Shown: one piece after another, positions 1 to 7,450 of the stretch
How the letters are laid out: every line of letters begins with the position of its first letter
Position numbering within the stretch: the stretch's first letter is position 1
Origin: Sphingomonas hankookensis
GTDB taxonomy: Bacteria > Pseudomonadota > Alphaproteobacteria > Sphingomonadales > Sphingomonadaceae
NCBI RefSeq assembly: GCF_028551275.1
Contig: NZ_CP117025.1
Span: 2,289,501-2,353,500 of the forward strand
Length of the DNA stretch: 64,000 nt
Direction of reading: 5' to 3'
The notes under the pieces: generated by a model
Database searches by the model: none
The model's input: only the letters and a program-made list of their open reading frames with translations
What the model was told of the DNA's origin: nothing
Translations under genes and position numbers: made by a program

Positions 1-261
1 GAATGCGTGACGACCCCGGGCGCGACCGTCGATGTCGTCGTGACGGAGGCCGGCATCGCGGTAAATCCCCTGCGCACCGACCTGATCGCGCGCTTCGTCG
101 ACGCGGGGCTGCCGTTGGTGTCGATCGAGGAATTGGCCAGCTTGGCACGCGAACAGACTGGCCGAACCAATGACAAGTCCCGAACGAGCGGTAACAGGAT
201 CATTGCGGTCGTGGAATATTTCGACGGCACCGTCACGGATGTGATCCGGCAATCCGGCTGA
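1..261 (+). CDS. citF: Citrate lyase alpha subunit, C-terminal fragment
   Basis: The reading frame is open from base 1 (E-C-V-T-T-P-G) to a TGA at 259-261, so only the last 86 residues are in the window. The motif TEAGIAVNPLRTDL, followed by a SIEEL segment and the ending IIAVVEYFDGTVTDVIRQ, resembles the C-terminus of citrate lyase alpha (citrate:acetyl-ACP transferase). This subunit swaps the acetyl group on the acyl-carrier subunit for citrate in the cytoplasm. The other lyase subunits would lie upstream, outside the window. A CitF-like CoA-transferase acting on another substrate is possible. The gene converges on the minus-strand operon that ends at 361. Confidence 0.75.
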   Translation, partial: ECVTTPGATVDVVVTEAGIAVNPLRTDLIARFVDAGLPLVSIEELASLAREQTGRTNDKSRTSGNRIIAVVEYFDGTVTDVIRQSG

Positions 262-296
262 AGACCAACCGTCCGCTCTTTCTGGACCTAAAAATT

Positions 297-331
297 GGAT
301 CGACAGCCCGCTGTCGGCAGGTTGCCGATCC
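297..331. terminator. Inverted repeat between convergent genes
   Basis: The short gap between the citF fragment (+) and the TIM-barrel gene (-) contains CGACAG-CCCG-CTGTCG at 301-316, nested in a GGATCG...CGATCC pair (297-302 and 326-331). The position between convergent genes suits a bidirectional terminator, but there is no clear T-tract. Confidence 0.35.
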
Positions 332-360
332 TGTAGATCACGTTTCCGCTGCCCTACCGG

Positions 361-1284
361 TCAGTCGTAGATCGGCCTCAACACCGTATCGAGATGATAG
401 CGGGTCAGCGCCATCGACGCGAGCAGGTCGGGCGAACCGTCATATTCGATCGACATCCAGCCCTTGAATTGATCCTCCTTCAGCATCCGGTACAGCCCCG
501 CCAGATCGAGCGTGCCGAGCCCCGGTTCCCAGAACCAGCGCGTGCCGTCGTCGGTGATCTCCGGGTCCTGTGCATAGCGCACGCTGTCCGGCTGCCGCTG
601 CGAAGCGGTATCCTTCAGGTGGAAGGTGCTGATCCGGTCACGATAATCGCGGTAGAAGGTCAGCAAATCCTCGCCCATGATCGCCACCTGTGCAGTGTCG
701 AGGCAGTAGTGGACGTACGCCGGATCGGTCGATTCGATCAGTTCGCGATGGTTCGGCAGATTGATCGCGCAGAAGAACTCGTTGTGAAGCCCGATCTTGA
801 CGCCGTGATCGGTGGCATAGCGGCCGATCTCGTTCATCACCCTGGCGCATTGCTGCACCTCTTCGCGGCTCAGCGGTCCCGAACCGTAGTAGTTCTGCGT
901 TGGGCAGGTATTCATGTAACTGCCGCCGAACTTCACGATCGTATCGACCGCCTCGCGCCCCGAACGAACCGCTTCATCGAAATGATCGGCCTGATGCGAG
1001 GCATGCGCGCCGTGGAACATGCCGATGACCTCGACCCCGCGATCCTTTGCAAAGGCGGTGAAGGCTTCGGGCGACCCGAACAGCGGCAGGATGTCGGCCA
1101 GATCCCACGGAGCGATCTCGATCCCGTCGAAACCGAGCGCCGCCTGATATTTCAGGATCGTATCCCAGTCCGAATAATAGGCGGTATTGGTCTTGTCTTC
1201 GTAGTAGAACTCTCGGAAATTATTGATCTGCCGATAGGGAATGCTCTTCCAATGGCACATATTGGCATAGCGGATATTGGGCAT
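361..1284 (-). CDS. Sugar phosphate isomerase/epimerase family TIM barrel (first of three in a row)
   Basis: A 307-residue AP-endonuclease-2/xylose-isomerase-like TIM barrel (PF01261 type). The metal-site pattern of the fold is complete: Glu in LHNEFF, Asp in CLDTAQ, His in FHLKDT and Glu in SIEYDG. Such proteins isomerise, epimerise or beta-eliminate sugars and 3-keto-sugars in the cytoplasm. A GGAG lies 8 nt before the ATG. It is the last gene of a minus-strand run of three such barrels that follows aromatic ring-cleavage genes, and the same regulon encodes a glycoside 3-oxidase. I infer a role in processing a 3-keto sugar or glycoside, but the exact substrate is unknown. Confidence 0.8.
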   Translation of the reverse strand: MPNIRYANMCHWKSIPYRQINNFREFYYEDKTNTAYYSDWDTILKYQAALGFDGIEIAPWDLADILPLFGSPEAFTAFAKDRGVEVIGMFHGAHASHQADHFDEAVRSGREAVDTIVKFGGSYMNTCPTQNYYGSGPLSREEVQQCARVMNEIGRYATDHGVKIGLHNEFFCAINLPNHRELIESTDPAYVHYCLDTAQVAIMGEDLLTFYRDYRDRISTFHLKDTASQRQPDSVRYAQDPEITDDGTRWFWEPGLGTLDLAGLYRMLKEDQFKGWMSIEYDGSPDLLASMALTRYHLDTVLRPIYD

Positions 1285-1303
1285 CGCGGAGACTCCGTCC
1301 GGC

Positions 1304-2260
1304 TTAATTCTGGAGATGGCTCAGGAACGCGCGCGTGCGCAGCAATGCCCGGAACGGGTCGCGCGTCTGGCGGGCGCTGCAGATGATCGGTCCGGCATAG
1401 CCCAGCTGGCCGAGTAGGCCGACGATAGCCGGCAGATCGACATTACCAGTACCCGGATCGCGGAAAACCTGCGTCGCGCGGTGCTCGGGGAACTCCGGAT
1501 TGGGAGTCTTCCACGTCTCCGTATCGTCCACGAACGCCGTGTCGGTCAGGTGGACGCACCCGATCCGCTCGCGGTGCGCGGTGATGAAGGCCGCCGGATC
1601 GATCCCGGCGATGGTCAGGCTGGCGGTATCGACATCCAGCTTCACGTCGTCCGGCAGCCGTTCCAGCAGCGTCAAGATGCGGTCGCCACGGAACACGCTC
1701 CAATATTCGTTGCGCACCACCAGCGCGACGCCCGCCGCCCGAGCCTTTTCTGCGAGGCCGCCGAGCAGAGTAGCCACGCGATCGGTGAAGGATGCGAGCT
1801 TGTCCGCCAGATCGGGATGGTAATGAGCGATGCGCCCGTAATAGCCCGACGGACTGATCGCGAGGTAATCGGCCTTCAGATCGGCGGCATGCGCCAGCGC
1901 CTCGCCCGCGAAATGGCCGGTCGCACCGAAGTAGAAGTCGAGGTTGGCGTTGCGCAGGAACAGGTTCGAATCGAACGTCACGCCGGTAACCCGATCGATA
2001 TCGCCCTTCGCCAGCGCGGCACGATAATTGTCGGCATTCTCATATTTGGCGTTGATGCAATAGCGGTTCATCGGGACGCCGCTGCGCCCGCCGAACTGCC
2101 ACACCGGTTCGTAAGGAATCTCGACCGACCGAAACCCCGCCGCACCGATCAGCGGGTAGAGCTCTTCCCAAAAATACTTGCTTTCGTAGCGGTTTCGATT
2201 GGGTTCTTGATAATGACGGTTGATCAGGTCGAGGCTGATCGCGAATTGATCGCTGTGCAT
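1304..2260 (-). CDS. Sugar phosphate isomerase/epimerase family TIM barrel, last metal ligand apparently lost
   Basis: A 318-residue member of the same TIM-barrel family, 19 nt upstream of the gene ending at 361. Three of the four usual metal ligands can be placed: Glu in VRNEYW, Asp in LDVDTAS and His in CVHLTDT. Where the fourth, a Glu on the last strand, is expected, the sequence reads IICSARQ. This suggests altered metal binding, or a non-catalytic or differently catalytic subunit, perhaps paired with a neighbouring barrel. There is no signal peptide. The ribosome binding site is weak, so the start at 2260 is less certain than those of its neighbours. Confidence 0.75.
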   Translation of the reverse strand: MHSDQFAISLDLINRHYQEPNRNRYESKYFWEELYPLIGAAGFRSVEIPYEPVWQFGGRSGVPMNRYCINAKYENADNYRAALAKGDIDRVTGVTFDSNLFLRNANLDFYFGATGHFAGEALAHAADLKADYLAISPSGYYGRIAHYHPDLADKLASFTDRVATLLGGLAEKARAAGVALVVRNEYWSVFRGDRILTLLERLPDDVKLDVDTASLTIAGIDPAAFITAHRERIGCVHLTDTAFVDDTETWKTPNPEFPEHRATQVFRDPGTGNVDLPAIVGLLGQLGYAGPIICSARQTRDPFRALLRTRAFLSHLQN

Positions 2261-2323
2261 GCTTGAATCCAGGATTGACGGGCGCGTTTGGACGCACCGA
2301 AGACAGGAGAGTACGGCTCGCCA

Positions 2324-3097
2324 TTAACCGGCAAGCATCCGCCGCGACTGATCGAGCGACTGCGCCATCGGTATCGTCGGAAAATATTCGAGGCCGATCG
2401 CCCCGTCATATCCGACCGCCCGCAGCGTCCGCATGACCTCGGCCCAATCCAGCGTACCGGTGCCCGGTTCGTTGCGATCGGGCATGTCAGCCACCTGCAC
2501 ATGGCCGACAAGGTGGATGCGACCAGCCAATACAGTCGCCATATCCTCACCCATCACCGCGCTGTGCCAGACGTCGTACAGCAACCGCAGGTTCGGGCTG
2601 TTCACCGCCTCGACCAGGTCGAGGCCGAGCTTGGTGCTGACCAGATACATGGTCGCGAACAGCCGCGTGTTGAGCGGTTCGAGCAGCAGCATCACGCCGG
2701 CCTCTTCCGCCGCATCGGCGGCAGCGCGCAGCGCGGTCACGGCGTTGGCGAAATGCTCTTCCTCGCTCAATCCGTCGACGCGAAAGCCCGATGCCACGAT
2801 CAGGTTGGGTTTGCCGAGGATCGCCGTTGCCTCGATCGTTTCGCGCACGGCAGTCACCATCGCGTCGCGCTCGGTCGGGTCGACGATCGATTTGCGCGGG
2901 TCGACGCACAGGCTGGTCAGCCGCATGCCGGTATCGGCAAGTGCTTCGGCCATCGCCTCGATTGGCTTGTCCCGCCACAGATGAAATTCGGCGAGGTCGA
3001 GCCCGGCGTCCTTGACGGCGCGCAGGCGCGCGGCAAGGTCGCCCGCTTCGGCAAACTGCCATTCAATACAGGAGGATAGTGGATAGACCGCAGACAT
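2324..3097 (-). CDS. Hydroxypyruvate isomerase-like TIM barrel
   Basis: A 257-residue cytoplasmic TIM barrel closest in pattern to the hydroxypyruvate isomerase/Hyi group. It has LLEPLNTR, LLYDVWHS, the signature HVQVADMPDRNEPGTG and a final GLEYFPT, so Glu, Asp, His and Glu metal ligands are all present. The N-terminus (SSCIEWQF) also fits that group. GGGAAGA precedes the ATG. It is the first of three consecutive PF01261-type genes on the minus strand. Given the neighbouring glycoside-oxidising and deglycosylating genes, it probably acts on a C2-C3 keto/aldose interconversion of a released sugar. Activity on hydroxypyruvate itself is an alternative. Confidence 0.8.
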   Translation of the reverse strand: MSAVYPLSSCIEWQFAEAGDLAARLRAVKDAGLDLAEFHLWRDKPIEAMAEALADTGMRLTSLCVDPRKSIVDPTERDAMVTAVRETIEATAILGKPNLIVASGFRVDGLSEEEHFANAVTALRAAADAAEEAGVMLLLEPLNTRLFATMYLVSTKLGLDLVEAVNSPNLRLLYDVWHSAVMGEDMATVLAGRIHLVGHVQVADMPDRNEPGTGTLDWAEVMRTLRAVGYDGAIGLEYFPTIPMAQSLDQSRRMLAG

Positions 3098-3614
3098 AGG
3101 ACTCTTCCCATTCTACGGCCCCGTAACGCTGATCGCGTCCGTATGCCTGGCGGGGTCATTCCCGCTATTTTGTTCGGTATTGTTTACGGCGTTCGGCGCG
3201 GAAAGCAAGTTCGACGATGTCCGTGCAGCGCGTTGGCCAGCGTTCAGAACAGGATTCCCGCCAGCCAGAACGACCCCACGAAGATGGTCATGGTAGTCAA
3301 CGCCATCGATGCGCAGCGCAGATTCTCGAACCGCCGCACCGGATGTTTCCCGGATGATTGCAACATGTCTCTCTCCTCAAGTTCCGTCCCGCATTATTCC
3401 TGCAGGTCCGGCGCTTCTCACTCGTAACAACTGCCGACGCTACGACCATTCGGCACCGAAATTTGCCGCAAGCGGCATCGCCAGTTGCGCCGGGACCCCT
3501 GGGTCACCGTTACCTCTCGTCCTCCTCGTCGTCGCCCGGGCGAGTATCCGCTTGTCACGCCGCCCTCGATGGCTGCTTCGGAGGCGGAAAGAGGCGCATC
3601 CGCGGCTCAGGCCT
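3098..3614. other. Gap between TIM-barrel genes and FAH-family gene
   Basis: This 517-base interval carries no long credible gene. It contains one small minus-strand frame (3244-3366, listed separately). The remaining bases on either side show no recognisable operator, terminator or RNA. The gap may mean that the three TIM-barrel genes have their own promoter. Confidence 0.5.
3244..3366 (-). CDS. Possible 40-residue single-pass membrane protein
   Basis: A 41-codon minus-strand frame starts with ATG at 3364-3366, seven to nine bases after a strong GAGGAGAGAG ribosome binding site, and ends with TGA at 3244. The product has a basic N-terminal half (KHPVRRFENLR) and a hydrophobic C-terminal helix (TTMTIFVGSFWLAGILF), so it looks like a small inner-membrane protein with its N-terminus in the cytoplasm. 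It lies in the operon direction between the FAH-family gene and the TIM-barrel genes. I do not recognise it; the strong ribosome site and membrane-like composition are the only support. Confidence 0.4.
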   Translation of the reverse strand: MLQSSGKHPVRRFENLRCASMALTTMTIFVGSFWLAGILF

Positions 3615-4544
3615 TCACGATCCGCTGATCGATGACGCCGAAGCATCTGCTGCGCGCATCGTCACGCGGTCGCCGAAGCGAAGGAAGGGAGTCATCGACC
3701 GTCCGGCAATGACGTCGATGGCGCGGCGCTCGGACAGGCAGGTCGATCCGACCTCCGCATGGTTCGCGTTGGAAACGGTGCCCGATCCGATAATGGTTCC
3801 GGCGGGTAGATCGCGGGTGCGCGCAGCGTGGGCAATCAGTTCCTCGAAACCATAGGCCATCGCGTCACCGATCGGACTGCCGAACCATTCGCCGTTGATC
3901 TCGACGGTCAGCGGCAGGCAGACGCGGCCGTTCCGCCATGCGTCGCCCAGTGCATCTGGCGTGACCGCGAACGAGGCGACCGAACAGGCGGGTTTCGCCT
4001 GTACCCACCCGAAACCGGTCTTCATCTCGATCGGTGCGATGGTCCGCAGCGACCAGTCGTTGAGCAGGAGGATCAGTCGAACGTGCGCAAGCGCGTCGTC
4101 CGCCCTGCATCCCATCGGGACGTCGCCGGTAACGACCGCGAACTCGCCCTCGAAGTCGATGCCGTCCGCCTCGCTCGGGAACGGCACGTCCTGCGTCGCC
4201 GACAAAAAGCGATGCGACATGCCCTGGTACATCAACGGCTTGTCCGTCTCGATCGGCGGCAGGTTGAACGCCTGCTGCATCAGTTCGCCATGGGTCGGGA
4301 ACGCCGATCCGTCGAGCCATTGCCATGCGCGCGGCAAGGGTGCGAGCAGCGTCTCCTGGTCAAGCAAGTCACCCTGCCCCGCCGCCAGTCGCTCGGCCAG
4401 CGCCCGCAGCACCGGCTCGGCCCGGCCCCAGTCGTCGAGCGCCGCCTGCAAGGTCATGTCGGCAGGCAGGCAACGTGCGGCGTCGTCGGACACCACCACC
4501 AGCGTTCCGTCGCGGCTGCCATCGGCGCGGGTCGCGAGCCTCAT
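3615..4544 (-). CDS. Fumarylacetoacetate hydrolase (FAH) family protein
   Basis: A 309-residue cytoplasmic FAH-family enzyme. The C-terminal two thirds carry the metal site: DFEGEFAVV gives the E-x-E pair and LLNDWS the Asp. The family hydrolyses C-C bonds of beta-diketones, or decarboxylates or hydrates 2-oxo acids made by ring cleavage. The start is the ATG at 4542-4544, which overlaps the stop of the cyclase gene as ATGA, indicating translational coupling; a longer upstream frame has no family similarity. Its place after an extradiol dioxygenase, a hydrolase and a cyclase supports a late step in degrading an aromatic ring-cleavage product. Confidence 0.85.
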   Translation of the reverse strand: MRLATRADGSRDGTLVVVSDDAARCLPADMTLQAALDDWGRAEPVLRALAERLAAGQGDLLDQETLLAPLPRAWQWLDGSAFPTHGELMQQAFNLPPIETDKPLMYQGMSHRFLSATQDVPFPSEADGIDFEGEFAVVTGDVPMGCRADDALAHVRLILLLNDWSLRTIAPIEMKTGFGWVQAKPACSVASFAVTPDALGDAWRNGRVCLPLTVEINGEWFGSPIGDAMAYGFEELIAHAARTRDLPAGTIIGSGTVSNANHAEVGSTCLSERRAIDVIAGRSMTPFLRFGDRVTMRAADASASSISGS

Positions 4545-5326
4545 TGGTCGTCCTCGAAGATCGCGATAGCGCGGCACCAGCCCGCCGAGCCACGCTTCAC
4601 CTTGACCGGCAAACACGACACGGTGAAGCCGGTCGCGGGCAGCCGGTCGAGATTGGTCAGCTTCTCCATGTGGCAATAGCCGATGTCGCGGCCCGCCTTG
4701 TGCCCTTCCCATACCAGCGAATAGTCGCCGGTTTCCGCCACCTTGGCGGCGGTATGACTGAACGGCGCGTCCCAGCTCCACGCATCGGTGCCGGTTACCC
4801 GGACCCCGCGAGAAGTCAGGTACAAGGTCGCCTCATAGCCCATGCCACAACCCTTCCCCAGAAAGTCCGCGCGTCCCAGCGCCGCACCGGCTGCGGTGTT
4901 CACCAGCACGATGTCGAGCGGTTGCAGGTCGTGGCCGACGCGTTCGAGCTCTGCCTCCACCTCCGCTGCCGTGACCACATGCCCATCGGGCAGATGGCGG
5001 AAGTCGAGCTTCACGCCGGGTTGCAGGCACCATTCCAATGGCACCTCGTCGATGGTCAGCGCCGGCTTCCCGCCATCCTGCGTCGGATGATAATGCCATG
5101 GCGCGTCGAGATGCGTGCCGTTGTGAGTGCTCAGCGTCAGCGTTTCCGACGCGGCAAAGCCCTGCCCCCCCGCCATCGCCTCTGCCGTGATACCGGGGAA
5201 GAACATCGCCGCTTCCGCGACGGTTTCGGCATGGGTCTGCCGGGTAATGGTCGGGCGCATGAACGGGGGGTCGGTAACGACGTCCGGATCGATCGCGATC
5301 GACAGGTCGACGATGCGGCGGGTCAT
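4541..5326 (-). CDS. Cyclase family metal-dependent hydrolase (kynurenine formamidase-like)
   Basis: A 261-residue member of the cyclase/KynB family. The Zn/Mn-binding signature HNGTHLDAPWHY is intact near residue 90, and a further conserved stretch runs VTGTDAWSWD. Family members hydrolyse amides or lactones, such as N-formylkynurenine and isatin, and occur in aromatic degradation clusters. It overlaps both neighbours by four bases (ATGA), so hydrolase, cyclase and FAH protein form one translationally coupled block. The substrate is inferred to be a lactone or keto-acid derived from a cleaved aromatic ring. KynB activity is unlikely in this context. Confidence 0.82.
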   Translation of the reverse strand: MTRRIVDLSIAIDPDVVTDPPFMRPTITRQTHAETVAEAAMFFPGITAEAMAGGQGFAASETLTLSTHNGTHLDAPWHYHPTQDGGKPALTIDEVPLEWCLQPGVKLDFRHLPDGHVVTAAEVEAELERVGHDLQPLDIVLVNTAAGAALGRADFLGKGCGMGYEATLYLTSRGVRVTGTDAWSWDAPFSHTAAKVAETGDYSLVWEGHKAGRDIGYCHMEKLTNLDRLPATGFTVSCLPVKVKRGSAGWCRAIAIFEDDQ

Positions 5327-6480
5327 GCGGCCCGCCCGCCCAGCGTTTCGACGAACCAGTCGGCCAACAGATCGCGGCCGTACGCCATATTGTCGGCGCC
5401 GACATGCTCCACACCCCCTTCGCGGGCGGTGAAGATCACCTTCTCGCGGCGTGGGCTGTTGACGAGTTGGTCATACAGGTCGTCGGCGTAGGCGACGTTG
5501 ATCTGGCGATCGTTCGCCCCGTGGGTCACGAGGAACGGAACCGTGATCCGGTCCATGTGACCATTGAGGTTCATCGCTGCCGACTTCGCCAGGAAATCGT
5601 CCTGGTCCTGGGCACCGAACGCCCAGTGGACGTGTTTCCAGTAATGCGGGACCGGGTTCTCACCCTCGCGGGCCATGCGCTTGTCCTGCACCTCGCGCCA
5701 ATTGTGGTTGGCACCCCAGACGGCGCCGCTGGAAAAGCGCGGTTCATAGGCGACCGCGCGCGGGGCAAAGTGGCCGCCCAGCGAAATGCCGGTCATTCCG
5801 ATCCGCTTCGGATCGACATCGCTCTGCTGCTCCAGCCAGTCGACCGCCCTGCTCGCCCAGTGTTCGCTGTGCGGATCGACGGGCAGGTCCTGCAACCGCA
5901 GCGCCTCGCCAGAGCCGGGCTGGTCGACGCACAGGGTCGAGATGCCCCGCCGTGCCAGTTCATGCGGCAGGCGGGTCCAGAACAGCAGTTCCTTGCAGCT
6001 GTCCAGCCCGTTGCAGAACACGACGACAGGCTTGCGGCCCACGCCCGGGGCGCGGGTGTAGAGGGCCGGCATCGTGCCGGTTTCGAGCGGAATCTCGACC
6101 CGTTCGCGGTGCAGCTTGCCCAGCACCGTCGACCGGTCGAACGCTTCGCGTGCCTTGGCGTACGTCTCCTTGCGACCCGGCGCGCCGTGGCCCTGCATCC
6201 GCTCGGCAGTGAACAGGTATAGCGACGCCCGCTCCAGCTTGTTCGAAGCGGAGAAGGCGCGCCCCTTCGCCTCGTCTTCGGCGCCCAGTTCGATCAGCTT
6301 GGCGCCCATCGCTGCCCACGCCGCCATGAATTGGGGCGTGCCGGCATCGGCACCATTGGTGGCGGCGTCCTTCAGCAGCCGGCACATATCGATGATTTCA
6401 CCGAGTTGCGCACCGCTCTCCATCGCGATCGCGACCGACAGGTTCCAGATGTAGTTGGGGAAGGGTTCGTAGAGCGCCAT
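5323..6480 (-). CDS. Alpha/beta hydrolase with N-terminal helical region (FrsA/DHPON-hydrolase type)
   Basis: A 385-residue alpha/beta hydrolase. Roughly the first 140 residues form a helical segment, as in FrsA-like esterases and the C-C hydrolase for 2,6-dihydroxypseudooxynicotine. The catalytic fold then shows the nucleophile Ser in GISLGG, an Asp in THGANDRQ and a His in GGVEHVG. The chosen ATG at 6480 lies 5 bases after the upstream dioxygenase stop; a longer in-frame extension would read into that gene. Following an extradiol dioxygenase, it most likely hydrolyses the C-C bond of a meta-cleavage product or an ester of the aromatic substrate. Confidence 0.82.
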   Translation of the reverse strand: MALYEPFPNYIWNLSVAIAMESGAQLGEIIDMCRLLKDAATNGADAGTPQFMAAWAAMGAKLIELGAEDEAKGRAFSASNKLERASLYLFTAERMQGHGAPGRKETYAKAREAFDRSTVLGKLHRERVEIPLETGTMPALYTRAPGVGRKPVVVFCNGLDSCKELLFWTRLPHELARRGISTLCVDQPGSGEALRLQDLPVDPHSEHWASRAVDWLEQQSDVDPKRIGMTGISLGGHFAPRAVAYEPRFSSGAVWGANHNWREVQDKRMAREGENPVPHYWKHVHWAFGAQDQDDFLAKSAAMNLNGHMDRITVPFLVTHGANDRQINVAYADDLYDQLVNSPRREKVIFTAREGGVEHVGADNMAYGRDLLADWFVETLGGRAA

Positions 6481-6485
6481 GATGC

Positions 6486-7388
6486 TTACGCCACTGCCGC
6501 CTGCCAAAGCCCGGCATCGGGCGAAGGCTTGGGCATGGTCTGCGGACCCCCGATGCCGCTGCCCCATTGATCCATCGTTTCGGGCTTTGGAATGTGGACC
6601 TGATGCTGGTGATGGTCGTCATCGACCTCCTCCAGCTCGGATGTGTATTCGACGACGTTATTGTTGGGCGTCGTGAAGTAACTGAACGTGTTGTTGCCCG
6701 CCGTATGGCGACCCGGCCCCCATTTGATGTCGACATCGTTGCGCTTGAGCCGGCCGACGCCGCGCATCATGTCGTCCATCGTCAGCACGTCATAGGCGAC
6801 ATGGTTGAAGCAGGGCGGCCCGGGCAGGAACGCCAGCCGGTGGTGCCAGCTGTTGCAGCGCATGAAGCACATGAAGTCACCCAGCCAGTCCGACACGCGG
6901 AAACCCAGCGCCTTTTCATACCACGCGACCAGCGCCTTGTGGTCGGGCGAGTGCATGACGACATGGCTGATCTTGACCGGGATCGCCTCGCCCTTGGCAA
7001 GTTCGCGTTTGCTGCCGCGCTCGACATCCGCCGAAATCTGCAGCGTGAAGCCGTTGGGGTCGAAGAAGCGGAAGCCATAGCCGCCGCCGAGCGTGTCCAG
7101 CTCGTGCGGCTCGCTGATGATCTTGCCGTCATTGGCCTTCACCTGTTCGAACAGCGCATCGACATCGGCGCGCGTTTCGGCCGCCCAGCCGATGACGTCG
7201 ATCCGCTGCATCGCATCCTCGCGCAGGCGGACGACGTATTTTTCGTCGGTCCCTTCGGCCGCGAAATAGACCATCTCGTCGGCGCTCGGGACCTCGGTCA
7301 GGCCCCACACATCGGCATAGAAGCGGCGTTCGGCGGCAAGATCGGGAACGGCATAGCCGACGAAGCGGATTTCAGAAACGCGGGCCAT
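6486..7388 (-). CDS. VOC-family extradiol ring-cleavage dioxygenase
   Basis: A 300-residue protein of two vicinal-oxygen-chelate modules (about residues 5-125 and 140-270), the architecture of type I extradiol dioxygenases. The 2-His-1-Glu iron ligands are visible in the second module: His in SHVVMHS, His in FNHVAYD and Glu in NNVVEYTSE. It would open a catechol ring next to its hydroxyls using O2. The start at 7388 has GGAGG seven bases upstream; an ATG four codons earlier is possible. The C-terminal tail is His-rich (DDDHHQHQVH). It lies just after the receptor gene in the operon, so its substrate is probably a catechol from the imported compound. Confidence 0.88.
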   Translation of the reverse strand: MARVSEIRFVGYAVPDLAAERRFYADVWGLTEVPSADEMVYFAAEGTDEKYVVRLREDAMQRIDVIGWAAETRADVDALFEQVKANDGKIISEPHELDTLGGGYGFRFFDPNGFTLQISADVERGSKRELAKGEAIPVKISHVVMHSPDHKALVAWYEKALGFRVSDWLGDFMCFMRCNSWHHRLAFLPGPPCFNHVAYDVLTMDDMMRGVGRLKRNDVDIKWGPGRHTAGNNTFSYFTTPNNNVVEYTSELEEVDDDHHQHQVHIPKPETMDQWGSGIGGPQTMPKPSPDAGLWQAAVA

Positions 7389-7450
7389 GCTCGCCTCCAT
7401 GGAGAAGAATGGGGGCCGGCATTCGCGATGCCGGCCCAGTCGGGGGGGTG

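Noticed and set aside
3098..3243. A possible fifth operator copy (ATTCTAC at about 3109) ahead of the TIM-barrel genes
   Set aside because: The partner half-site is missing at the required spacing, so it does not fit the AGAAY-N4-ATTCT pattern.
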